The position numbers and the translations under genes were made by a program. A stretch of 40,178 bases of DNA from an uncultured Lachnospiraceae bacterium (GTDB taxonomy: Bacteria > Bacillota > Clostridia > Lachnospirales > Lachnospiraceae). Positions 23,003-30,478 of this stretch are shown piece after piece (position 1 is the stretch's first letter; each line of letters begins with the position of its first letter). The notes under the pieces were generated by a model. It made no database searches. It worked only from the letters and a program-made list of their open reading frames with translations, and was not told the DNA's origin. The DNA lies in assembly GCA_946566685.1 (NCBI GenBank), contig CAMNXA010000027.1, positions 1-40,178 of the forward strand. The letters run 5' to 3'.

Positions 23003-24058
23003 CTATCTTCTCAAAGCAATATCTGCATTATCCCTGATTTTCACCAAGTCGAGACTATGATCATCTTTCTGGTCATCTATACTTATATAACTTACTCCTT
23101 TTTGGGCAAAAGTATATGCCATCCAATAGCAATGTTCATCATACCCATCAAATTCATCCGGCATTTTCTGTGCCAAATCATAATATGTTTTTGCAATCCA
23201 ATAACAGCAATCCGCTTTGGATTCATCTGATGATATATAGAAAATCAAAGCAAGATAAGATTGTATACCATACACTGCATATTCTATGATTTCATCCCAG
23301 TTATCTTCATATTCTGGATGTTTTATCATAGTGGTCTGAACATCTAACGCACTGCGCCCTGTTTGCTGAAGATTATCTGCTGTTGGCCAAAGCAAATATC
23401 TTTTTTTCCACAAACCATATTCTTCTACATATAAATACGATGATAATTCCTCTTGCCTAATCTCCCCTCGCCGCACCTGCTCTAAAGTTGCATTTTGGGG
23501 CTCGTCCGGCACTTTTTCTTTATCTATTTCCTCTATTTGGTCAACATACGAATCATATGCTGCTTTCTGATCCCCTTCTAAAACTTTTCCTGCCACATCA
23601 TACATAGGTTCTTTACCTTCAAGCATTTCATCTACTTTCATTCGATAATATTCCTCAGGATTTTCTCCCCTGTATTCATACCATGAAAAATACAAGTCCT
23701 TTTCAAACAAGCTTTCTATTTTTTCTTCATTGTCTTGTGCAAGACTGCTCTTTGGATCAATAGTCACTACTTCTACTTCAGTTTTCTCAGTCAAATCTGT
23801 TCCTATTCTATTCATATTAATCACTGAAAATACTCCGATATATATTACACTCAGTGCCAAATCAACAACCAATATATATGTAATTATCTTTTTTACCTTC
23901 TCCCATAAATATCTTCTATCGTTATATATTTTCTTATTTTTCCTATTTGTACATTTATCTCCTCTTGCCCCTTCAAAACCAATTTTTATCTCTATCAATA
24001 TAATCAACAATACACAAAGAATTCCTATAAGTATTATAAAAAACCGTATAATATTCAC
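23003..24058 (-). CDS. Membrane-anchored protein of unknown function (351 aa)
   Basis: The GTG start follows AGGAGGACTATAAGTT. Two hydrophobic spans are seen: IIRFFIILIGILCVLLIILIEI (about 3-24) and KIITYILVVDLALSVIYIGVFSVI (about 57-80), separated by a basic loop. The remaining 270 residues are acidic and probably extracytoplasmic or a large soluble domain: a YFSWYEYRGENPEEYYRMKVDEMLEG block, YVEEYGLWKKRYLLWPTADNLQQTGRSALDVQTTMIKHPEYEDNWDEIIEYAVYGIQSYLALIFYIS, then repeated helices DESKADCCYWIAKTYYDLAQKM and DEHCYWMAYTFAQKGVSY. The last two helices look like a TPR-like pair (inference). I recognise no family. It is visibly AT-richer than flanking core genes and sits 76 bases downstream of another membrane protein. 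Confidence 0.75.
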   Translation of the reverse strand: MNIIRFFIILIGILCVLLIILIEIKIGFEGARGDKCTNRKNKKIYNDRRYLWEKVKKIITYILVVDLALSVIYIGVFSVINMNRIGTDLTEKTEVEVVTIDPKSSLAQDNEEKIESLFEKDLYFSWYEYRGENPEEYYRMKVDEMLEGKEPMYDVAGKVLEGDQKAAYDSYVDQIEEIDKEKVPDEPQNATLEQVRRGEIRQEELSSYLYVEEYGLWKKRYLLWPTADNLQQTGRSALDVQTTMIKHPEYEDNWDEIIEYAVYGIQSYLALIFYISSDESKADCCYWIAKTYYDLAQKMPDEFDGYDEHCYWMAYTFAQKGVSYISIDDQKDDHSLDLVKIRDNADIALRR

Positions 24059-24134
24059 AACTTATAGTCCTCCTTTTGTAATATTTTTCGTTATGTATTA
24101 TCAACCCTCCTTAAACATGTCCATACAGAATCTT

Positions 24135-24812
24135 CTATAACTCTATTACACACACATCAAAATAACTTTCCGGATTGCTGATTTCTTCAACTGCACCACA
24201 TCTGTTTCTTTTTATCTCCACTTCATAATATCCACTCAAATTTTTCCCTTCACATGTGTAATCATAGTAAATGAATAAATAAGTTTGAAACTCCACTTCC
24301 TCTGACACTTCTACCCCCTGTTTTTGCAACTCCTCCCTAACAATTTCCGAGAATTCCTGATAATCCTCCCTTAAAAGTAGTATAGTTCCATCCAGTTCCT
24401 CTAAGTATTCAACTTGCTCTTCAAAGATTGCATTTTTTAAGTAGTAATTTACATTTGATTCTCTACCCAATTCCCTGATACAACACTCTACCACAAATTC
24501 TCCATTCTTTATGTCTATTTCACTATTTTCATTTAATAAGCAGATTGTCCAATATTTTTCTCCTCCTTGCATGACTATATTATCAATAACAGCCGACAGT
24601 TGAGGATTCTTTTTCTTTTCCTCTTCTTCTTGTTGATATTCCTCTTTCTTCTGTTCATTTTCTTGCCCCTTCATTTCAAGTTCATATATGTTAGAATTCA
24701 TGATATGTTCTCTAACATATATGACTACTGCTATAATAATTGCTACAATAATTACCATATCTTTAATAATATTTACGATTTTTCTATTTTGATTACTATC
24801 TCTTTTCCCCAT
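24135..24812 (-). CDS. Single-span membrane protein of unknown function (225 aa)
   Basis: The start MGKRDSNQNRK follows GGTGATGAT. The frame stays open upstream to 24944 without a better site. A basic N-terminus is followed by one span MVIIVAIIIAVVIYV (about 19-33). A Glu/Lys/Gln-rich helix comes next (about 40-66, EQKKEEYQQEEEEKKK), and an extracytoplasmic domain with LSAVIDNIVMQGGEKYWTICLLNENSEIDIKNGEFVVECC and YLFIYYDYTCEGKNLSGYYEVEIKRN. I recognise no family. It is AT-rich like the next gene, with which it probably forms an operon. Confidence 0.7.
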   Translation of the reverse strand: MGKRDSNQNRKIVNIIKDMVIIVAIIIAVVIYVREHIMNSNIYELEMKGQENEQKKEEYQQEEEEKKKNPQLSAVIDNIVMQGGEKYWTICLLNENSEIDIKNGEFVVECCIRELGRESNVNYYLKNAIFEEQVEYLEELDGTILLLREDYQEFSEIVREELQKQGVEVSEEVEFQTYLFIYYDYTCEGKNLSGYYEVEIKRNRCGAVEEISNPESYFDVCVIEL

Positions 24813-25170
24813 ATCATCACCAATTAAAAAGAGGTACCAAAAATCAGGCCCCTCTCTCATCATTACATATTCTATCAGATCCCAATTTTTCACAATCAAT
24901 ATATATACATCTGTATGTTCCTTTTCCCCTACTGACAATAACACTGCCAGGTAATGATAATTTTCAATTATAGTTTGATTCTAATCAATTATATACCGCG
25001 TTACAATTTTTGTAAATACTTCAAATAACTAAAATCAATTTTTTGCACCTTAATATTACAAACCAATCTGTTTATACCTGTGACTATATTTATCACAGCT
25101 CACGAAATGTACATTACTTCTCTATTCGTCCCCTTATTTCAATCGAAAAACTTTATATTATACTTTCATA
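24813..25170. other. AT-rich non-coding stretch upstream of the membrane pair
   Basis: About 360 bases with no credible gene. A possible hairpin on the minus strand (AGAGG...CCTCT followed by TTTTT, about 24827-24860) lies 20-50 bases before the 225-residue gene and could be a leader attenuator. Several TATAAT-like words are present but none stands out as a promoter. Confidence 0.4.
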
Positions 25171-25210
25171 AAAAAACTACTGTATCAATATTCTTAATAC
25201 AGTAGTTTTT
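25171..25210 (-). terminator. Terminator of the XRE regulator gene
   Basis: AAAACTACTGTAT and ATACAGTAGTTTT form a perfect 13-bp stem with an 11-base loop and T-run. The right arm touches the TGA stop of the regulator gene. Confidence 0.9.
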
Positions 25211-25872
25211 CACTCATTTTGACCCTCATACTCTTCCAGTATTCTCTCTATTTGTGTTTGTACCTCCGCTTTTGCCTCCCTTTGAATCTGCAGATTTTCC
25301 AACTGTTTAGCCGCTGTGATATACAACTCCTGAAGAGCCTGCTTTTGACTGCACTGCAATATTGGATATGGTTCTTTATCCTTCGGAGCCAGATATAAAC
25401 GAATCTGTGTTTCATAATCATAATGACCATTCAAAAAATAAACTACTTCGAGAAGGAAGTACACTTTTCCGTCACATGCATATAAGAGCCTGCTAATATC
25501 CTCATCATCTGTCCTCATACAAGGTAATTCAGATATCAGCATATCAATTTCCCTATCCTCCTTATAATCTCTCCAGAAACTATAGCCATCTTCATTTCTA
25601 ACAGTCCTTTGCTTCAGATAGTCAATAACTTTCAAAACCTTTTCATCTGGCTTGTTTTCAATATCAGGCTCTACAGAATATCCTGCAAGCTGGTCAATCG
25701 ATATTTTAAAATATCTGGCAATCGACACAATTTTATCAAAAGAAGGGCTCGCTTTATTCCATCTGGATATTGTTCCAGCCCCCATACCTATCACTTTCTC
25801 CAAATATGTCACTGTTATATTATTTTTTCTACATAATTCCTTTATATTAGACAATAAAATCTCATTATTCAT
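25210..25872 (-). CDS. XRE-family (HTH_3) transcriptional regulator with C-terminal domain
   Basis: The protein has 220 residues from MNNEILLSNIKELCRKNNIT, preceded by GGTGAAGCGT. A GTG four codons earlier is an alternative. Residues about 5-62 form a Cro/C1-type HTH: IKELCRKNNITVTYLEKVIGMGAGTISRWNKASPSFDKIVSIARYFKISIDQLAGY. The remaining 150 residues (PDEKVLKVIDYLKQRTVRNEDGYSFWRDY ... YLAPKDKEPYPILQCSQKQALQELYITAAKQLENLQIQREAKAEVQTQIERIL) end in a coiled coil and match no domain I know. A palindrome over its -35 box suggests autorepression. It may belong to the AT-rich block with the two membrane proteins downstream. Confidence 0.88.
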   Translation of the reverse strand: MNNEILLSNIKELCRKNNITVTYLEKVIGMGAGTISRWNKASPSFDKIVSIARYFKISIDQLAGYSVEPDIENKPDEKVLKVIDYLKQRTVRNEDGYSFWRDYKEDREIDMLISELPCMRTDDEDISRLLYACDGKVYFLLEVVYFLNGHYDYETQIRLYLAPKDKEPYPILQCSQKQALQELYITAAKQLENLQIQREAKAEVQTQIERILEEYEGQNE

Positions 25873-25889
25873 ACGCTTCACCACATTTT

Positions 25890-25925
25890 ATATTACAACA
25901 TATTTGAAAATAATCAAATTATTTT
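25890..25925 (-). promoter_or_regulatory. Promoter and operator of the XRE regulator gene
   Basis: TTGATT (25912-25917) and TAATAT (25890-25895) are 16 bases apart. A perfect inverted repeat AAAATAAT-CAA-ATTATTTT (25907-25925) covers the -35 box. Confidence 0.5.
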
Positions 25926-26033
25926 GTAATTAATTTTATAATACTTTTATTTTTATTCTCTGTCAACACATAATTTTGATTTTATTCAATCATGCAGATA
26001 TTTTCTTCCGCATTTAACTTCCCCTTTATGACT

Positions 26034-26069
26034 AAAAAGGCTGTAACCTCTTGGCTACAACCCTTTTTT
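26034..26069 (-). terminator. Terminator after the beta-mannosidase remnant
   Basis: AAAAAGGGTTGTA pairs with TTACAGCCTTTTT on the minus strand with a run of T. It is nearly symmetrical and could act in both directions. Confidence 0.7.
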
Positions 26070-26105
26070 CAGATACAAACCGCATAAGTTCAATCCATCC
26101 TTCCC

Positions 26106-26679
26106 TCACGCAATATCAAACACCGGCAACATCTTAAACTCCTTCACATTCCCGTCAATTCTCTCGATGGAAACATTCTTGGCATAAGTCTGTGCACTTA
26201 TGATCAAAGTATTCCCTTCCCTACGAAGCGTGAGTTCAGGATCCTGGCCCGGAAATGTTTGGGCGCCGTAAACAAGCTGGTATTTTCCGATACCACTTCT
26301 CCATTCTGCTCAAAGGAACAACTTATGTAAACTTCCAACTCATTGTAATCAGAAAAATCCATCTTCTCAATCCACAGCCCTGATAATTCCTCCACTGTCA
26401 CTTCCTGTTTCTCTGACAAAATTTCCTCTCCGCATAATGCAGTGCCTTCCAGCGTCCAAAAAATCGGTGCTCGCCCAGGATGCCACCGGCCAGATATCAT
26501 TCAGCGCCCATACATCTGCCCCGGTTTCTTCTGAAATGCTCAATCCCATAGCGGATGGCATCCGCCTGCAAAAGCTGGGATGCATATAACCGCATCTCGA
26601 AGTTCTTCGGGCAAAGGCAAGCAGCTGACATATATGTCTTAATCTTCCAGTTATTGCCGTTCAACATCATTTTTTCCAT
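26106..26679 (-). pseudogene. Degraded GH2 beta-mannosidase gene
   Basis: A proper start remains: GGAGACAGGTAT before ATG (26679) encodes MEKMMLNGNNWKIKT, the usual GH2 N-terminus. After about 25 residues the sequence jumps to the end of the catalytic barrel (YGIEHFRRNRGRCMGA). After a frame change it reads WALNDIWPVASWAS and then, in a third frame, GRWKALHYAEE. This is the beta-mannosidase block CMGxxxWQLNDxWPVASWSSxDYxGRWKALxY. It then runs into a C-terminal beta-domain (ILSEKQEVTVEELSGLW, later DPELTLRREGNTLIISAQTYAKNVSIE) ending at TGA 26106. A full gene is about 2.5 kb. Only about 0.57 kb is left, with a large internal deletion and at least two frameshifts. Confidence 0.85.
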
Positions 26680-26808
26680 ATACCTGTCTCCTGTACTATA
26701 TTTATTGTGCAATACCTCAATTCCGATTCCCCTTTCGTGAAACTGTCTTTATCATAACGGATATTTATCCGCTTGTTACTTTCTTTTCTGTTGGAAATAT
26801 GATATAGT

Positions 26809-26834
26809 GGACGCAGGTTCAGCAACCTGCGTCC
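26809..26834 (+). promoter_or_regulatory. Perfect 11-bp hairpin at the transcription start of the 109-residue protein gene
   Basis: GGACGCAGGTT-CAGC-AACCTGCGTCC follows directly after TATGATATAGT (-10 candidates at 26798-26808). It lies 34 bases before the ATG. It could be a 5' mRNA hairpin or a DNA operator. No T-run follows. Confidence 0.5.
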
Positions 26835-26867
26835 ATGCAACTTAAAACAATAAGAAAAGAGGTTTTT

Positions 26868-27197
26868 ATGGAACAGTTATCTTCTAATTCCGGCCGGAAT
26901 TCTCATAAGAAAACTCCGAAACAGATTGCGGCGCTGATCTGTGTGATTTTGCTGGCCGCCATGTATGTGGTGACCCTGGTAGTTGCCTTTCTGGATCTCG
27001 GCGATGCTGGGCGGCTTTTTGCTGGTTGTCTCCTTGCAACGATTGCCCTGCCCATCTTATTGTGGATCTATATCTGGCTCTATGGGATTTACCGCAACAA
27101 ACATAATATGGCCTCTTTGGATATGCTGCACAGCGATGCATATACCGGCACCAATTTGAAGCCGGATAGCGATGTTAAGGAAGAAGATATCGATTAA
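26868..27197 (+). CDS. Small two-span membrane protein (109 aa)
   Basis: The start MEQLSSNSGRNSHKKTPKQ follows AAAAGAGGTTTTT. An ATG 11 codons earlier lies in the hairpin. Two membrane spans IAALICVILLAAMYVVTLVVAFL (about 20-42) and LFAGCLLATIALPILLWIYIWLYGI (about 50-74) are followed by a polar tail. I recall similar short proteins in other Lachnospiraceae, with no known role. Its stop codon overlaps that of the convergent pdxT (shared TTAA). Confidence 0.8.
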   Translation: MEQLSSNSGRNSHKKTPKQIAALICVILLAAMYVVTLVVAFLDLGDAGRLFAGCLLATIALPILLWIYIWLYGIYRNKHNMASLDMLHSDAYTGTNLKPDSDVKEEDID

Positions 27198-27775
27198 CCT
27201 TTTTCGCACATCGCAAGAAACATTTCATGGATTCTGTTGTCTGCATCCAGTTCCGGATGAAAGGCCGTCCCCATCTGATTCTTATAGCGTACCGCCACGA
27301 TTCTATTTTCAACCTGGGCCAGTATCTCCACTCCCTGCTCGGTTTCTTCCACATAAGGCGCACGGATGAAGGTCATGGGTACTGTGCCGATTCCCCAAAC
27401 CATCCCTTCCGTATGAAAGCTGCCCAGTTGTCTGCCGTAGGCATTACGCCTTACCCGCACCGGCAGGGTTCCCAGCCAGACATGTTCATCATTGCCAATC
27501 TCCTCTGCCAGAAGGATCAAACCAGCACAGGTTCCCAAAACCGGCAGTCCCTTACTGATCTTGTCACGCAAAGGCTCCAGCATCCCCAATTCCACAAGGA
27601 GTTTTCCCTGAACCGTACTCTCTCCCCCAGGCAGGATCACCCCGTCAAAATCCTGCATAAGATCCGCCTTCTGTCTGAGTGCGATACATTCTGCCCCCAG
27701 TCTGCTGACTCGCTCCATCTGTTCGGCAAAAGCGCCCTGCACGGCCAGAACTGCTATCTTTATATCCTTTTCCAT
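27194..27775 (-). CDS. pdxT: Pyridoxal 5'-phosphate synthase glutaminase subunit PdxT
   Basis: It releases ammonia from glutamine and passes it to PdxS for vitamin B6 formation. The product has 193 residues, typical length. Class I glutaminase motifs are LAVQGAFAEQ, ILPGGEST, the nucleophile Cys in VLGTCAGLILLA and the His-Glu pair in AFHPEL. One base separates its ATG from the pdxS stop, so translation is coupled. It converges on the small membrane protein gene with a 4-base overlap of stop codons. Confidence 0.97.
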   Translation of the reverse strand: MEKDIKIAVLAVQGAFAEQMERVSRLGAECIALRQKADLMQDFDGVILPGGESTVQGKLLVELGMLEPLRDKISKGLPVLGTCAGLILLAEEIGNDEHVWLGTLPVRVRRNAYGRQLGSFHTEGMVWGIGTVPMTFIRAPYVEETEQGVEILAQVENRIVAVRYKNQMGTAFHPELDADNRIHEMFLAMCEKG

Positions 27776-27776
27776 A

Positions 27777-28652
27777 TCACAGTCCCCGTTCAGCCATCAG
27801 GAGTTCTATCTCCTGTTCGTTGATACCAACCATCGCTTCTCCCAAATCCTCTGACAGTTCGGCGAGCAGTCTGCTGTCCTGATAGTTTGTCACGGCCTGC
27901 ACGATTGCCGCCGCACGTTTCGCCGGATTTCCGGACTTGAAGATACCAGATCCCACAAAGACGCCTTCCGCTCCCAACTGCATCATCAAAGCCGCATCCG
28001 CAGGAGTGGCCACGCCGCCTGCTGCAAAATTCACCACCGGCAGCCTTCCCTGCTCATGCACATACACCACCAACTCATAGGGCACGGCAAGCTGCTTGGC
28101 CTCTTCGTACATTTCATCCTCTCTCATGGAAGTAATCTTTGCAATCTCACTGTTCATCCTGCGCATATGCCGTACTGCCTGCACCACATCTCCGGTGCCC
28201 GGTTCGCCCTTGGTGCGAATCATGGATGCGCCCTCATTAATCCTCCTAAGTGCCTCCCCCAGGTCTTTCGCTCCGCACACAAAAGGCACCTGAAACTGCT
28301 TTTTATCAATATGATACACATCATCTGCCGGCGATAGAACTTCACTCTCATCAATATAATCTATCTCTATCGCCTCTAAAATCCGAGCCTCCGTGAAATG
28401 CCCGATCCGGCACTTGGCCATCACCGGAATCGAGACCGCCTCCTGAATTCCCTTGATCATCTTCGGATCGCTCATTCTGGATACCCCGCCGGCCGCGCGG
28501 ATATCCGCCGGAATCCGCTCCAGGGCCATGACCGCACAGGCTCCTGCCTCCTGCGCAATCCTGGCCTGTTCCGGTGTAGTCACGTCCATGATGACACCGC
28601 CCTTTAACATCTGTGCCAACTGTTTATTTAATGTATACCTGTCTTCACTCAT
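27777..28652 (-). CDS. pdxS: Pyridoxal 5'-phosphate synthase lyase subunit PdxS
   Basis: It makes PLP from ribose 5-phosphate, glyceraldehyde 3-phosphate and ammonia. The product has 291 residues. [47 protein letters not shown] is nearly invariant in the family. [33 protein letters not shown], the [15 protein letters not shown] phosphate loop and [32 protein letters not shown] follow. The catalytic lysines lie in these blocks. AAGGAGATTATC precedes the ATG. It is first in the pdxST operon. Confidence 0.98.
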   Translation of the reverse strand: MSEDRYTLNKQLAQMLKGGVIMDVTTPEQARIAQEAGACAVMALERIPADIRAAGGVSRMSDPKMIKGIQEAVSIPVMAKCRIGHFTEARILEAIEIDYIDESEVLSPADDVYHIDKKQFQVPFVCGAKDLGEALRRINEGASMIRTKGEPGTGDVVQAVRHMRRMNSEIAKITSMREDEMYEEAKQLAVPYELVVYVHEQGRLPVVNFAAGGVATPADAALMMQLGAEGVFVGSGIFKSGNPAKRAAAIVQAVTNYQDSRLLAELSEDLGEAMVGINEQEIELLMAERGL

Positions 28653-28753
28653 GATAATCTCCTTTTCAGAAATTTATACGCCGACCGGCAACTTGCGCCT
28701 TTTTGCCAGTCACACGCTCTTAGTGTTTTTCACAGTACTGTTTCTGAAAAAGA

Positions 28754-28780
28754 ATTATAATATAAATATGGCATTGTTAA
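28754..28780 (-). promoter_or_regulatory. Candidate promoter of pdxST
   Basis: TATAAT (28754-28759) with TTAACA (28775-28780) at a short 15-base spacing on the minus strand. The -35 box lies inside one arm of the inverted repeat at 28769-28811. Confidence 0.5.
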
Positions 28781-28811
28781 ATATCCAGTTTTGGTATTTT
28801 TAACAATGCCA
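28769..28811. repeat. 13-bp perfect inverted repeat upstream of pdxST
   Basis: TGGCATTGTTAAA and TTTAACAATGCCA are separated by 17 bases, with a small inner CCA/TGG pairing. It may terminate the upstream tcdA transcript or serve as a two-half-site operator over the pdxS -35 box. Confidence 0.65.
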
Positions 28812-28852
28812 GTTTTATCTGTAAGATATAATTTTAAAATCCTTCCCAATTC

Positions 28853-29617
28853 CTATGCGGAGATTAAATCCTTCACCACTTCCCCGGCAATCATCAGTCC
28901 TGCCACAGAAGGCACAAAGGCTACGCTTCCAGGAACCGCCCGGCGCTTCTCTTCTCCTATTTCTTCATCAGTACCACTTTGAATCCAATCGCAGCCCTCC
29001 TGCCCATACCTGCTCTCTTTCAAAGGCTGAATCGGCTCCTCCTCCGAATACACCACCTTCAGGTGCTCCACATGCCGCTTCTTCAACTCCCTGCGCATGA
29101 CTCTGGCCAGGGGACATACCTTGGTCTCATAAATGTCCGCCACCCTGAAAGCACCTGCGTCCAGCTTATTGCCAGCGCCCATGCTGCTGATAACAGGGAC
29201 ATTTTCCGCCTTTGCCTTCAAAACCAACTCTATCTTAGCCGTCACCGTATCCACCGCATCCACCACATAATCATATTGTGCAAAAGGAAACTGCTCCGCG
29301 TTTTCTGGCAGGAAAAAACACTGATATACCCGGACATCGGCCTGCGGGTTGATTGACAGGATCCGCTCCCGCATCACTTCCGTCTTATATCGCCCCACTG
29401 TCTCATGTGTGGCGATTATTTGCCGGTTTAAATTGGTTATATCCACCTGATCGGAATCGATCAGATCCAATGCTCCCACGCCGCTTCTGGCAAGCGCCTC
29501 ACAGACATAACCGCCCACGCCGCCGATGCCAAAGACTGCCACCCGCGCTCCGGCAAGCCGCTCCATGGCGGCCTCTCCTAATAAAATCCTTGTCCTTGCA
29601 AACTGGTCTCCCACCAT
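28853..29617 (-). CDS. tcdA: tRNA threonylcarbamoyladenosine dehydratase-like E1 protein (TcdA/CsdL, ThiF family)
   Basis: It adenylates the carboxylate of t6A37 and closes it to cyclic t6A. The product has 254 residues. ATP-binding motif ARVAVFGIGGVGGYVCEALARSGVGALDLIDSDQVDITNLNRQI is the canonical ThiF/E1 block. The acidic DAVDTVTAKIELV, MGAGNKLD and the C-terminal VPGSVAFVPSVAGLMIAGEVVKDLI follow. No catalytic Cys of true E1 enzymes is expected. GAGAGG lies nine bases before ATG. It stands alone between pdxS and a HAD gene. Confidence 0.92.
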   Translation of the reverse strand: MVGDQFARTRILLGEAAMERLAGARVAVFGIGGVGGYVCEALARSGVGALDLIDSDQVDITNLNRQIIATHETVGRYKTEVMRERILSINPQADVRVYQCFFLPENAEQFPFAQYDYVVDAVDTVTAKIELVLKAKAENVPVISSMGAGNKLDAGAFRVADIYETKVCPLARVMRRELKKRHVEHLKVVYSEEEPIQPLKESRYGQEGCDWIQSGTDEEIGEEKRRAVPGSVAFVPSVAGLMIAGEVVKDLISA

Positions 29618-29800
29618 CCGTACTGCCTCTCATAATATTCCGAACCTGCCAAAAAATTGCATTTGGTTTCCAAAACTCTGCCATTATGTCATAGTTCTAC
29701 ACAATTTTTACTCTTTTATCAGCATTCGACATTTTTCTCTTTCCCATATCCATCCATTCTCACATCAATGCCTGGATTCGGGTGTCCTCTACCCTTCCTC

Positions 29801-30406
29801 TCACGCATCAACGCCAAGTTTCCGCAACTCCTCTATTGCCTGCGCCTGGTTCCGGAAATGAATGGTATGAATCCCAAACTTCTCTGCTCCCTCCAGATTA
29901 TGTACGGTATCATCCAGAAAGACACACTCCTCCGGCACCAGTTCGTATCGATCAATCAGCAATTGATAAATTTCCGGCATGGGTTTAATGACCTTTTCCC
30001 GGTAAGACAGGATGCCCCCATCCATATAGGGAATGAAATCAAGCGCCTCCGCACAATCTGTCTCCGATGCTTTGGAGAAATTAGACAGGTACAGACAGCG
30101 ATAGCCTTTACTTTGTAATTCTTTGATCCAGGGAATCGCATAATCATTGCGGCGCACCATGGTCTTCTTATTCTTCAGTACCTTTCTTAAAATATCTTCC
30201 AGTCCGGGATCACTCTCGATAAACTTCTGCATGATCTCCTCATCCGTCAGAACACCTCTGTCATATTCATTCCATGCCGGATTCTTAACCGTAGCGTTTG
30301 CAATCCGCAGCAAGGTTTCCTCATCATAGCCGAAACTCCTGTAATGCTCCTCCCAGGTAAAATCAGCCAGTACATTGCCAATATCAAATATAATTGTGGT
30401 AATCAT
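29801..30406 (-). CDS. HAD-superfamily phosphatase (HAD-IA, YihX-like)
   Basis: The protein has 201 residues. Motif I reads IIFDIGNVLADF, the DxGN variant shared with YihX (glucose-1-phosphatase). Motif II is YLSNFSKAS, motif III the Lys in EKVIKPMPEIYQ, motif IV FLDDTVHNLEGA. A helical cap with ANATVKNPAWNEYDRGVLTDEEIMQKF lies between I and II. Likely a small sugar-phosphate phosphatase. The substrate is not evident. GGGAGAAATT precedes the ATG. A good promoter lies upstream. Confidence 0.9.
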   Translation of the reverse strand: MITTIIFDIGNVLADFTWEEHYRSFGYDEETLLRIANATVKNPAWNEYDRGVLTDEEIMQKFIESDPGLEDILRKVLKNKKTMVRRNDYAIPWIKELQSKGYRCLYLSNFSKASETDCAEALDFIPYMDGGILSYREKVIKPMPEIYQLLIDRYELVPEECVFLDDTVHNLEGAEKFGIHTIHFRNQAQAIEELRKLGVDA

Positions 30407-30445
30407 AATTTCTCCCTGCTTTCCAGTTTATATTAATTTCTATTA

Positions 30446-30474
30446 ATATTAATATATTTTCTATTATTCTGCAA
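30446..30474 (-). promoter_or_regulatory. Promoter of the HAD phosphatase gene
   Basis: TTGCAG (30469-30474) and TAATAT (30446-30451) are 17 bases apart in an AT-rich gap. Confidence 0.55.
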
Positions 30475-30478
30475 TAGA

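Noticed and set aside
22855..23037. A 60-codon plus-strand frame after GGAGG-like sequence.
   Set aside because: It consists largely of the hairpin sequence, has no ribosome site on its own strand and no protein-like composition.
24567..24827. An 86-codon plus-strand frame rich in Phe and Leu.
   Set aside because: It is the antisense of the Glu/Lys-rich segment and membrane span of the 225-residue protein.
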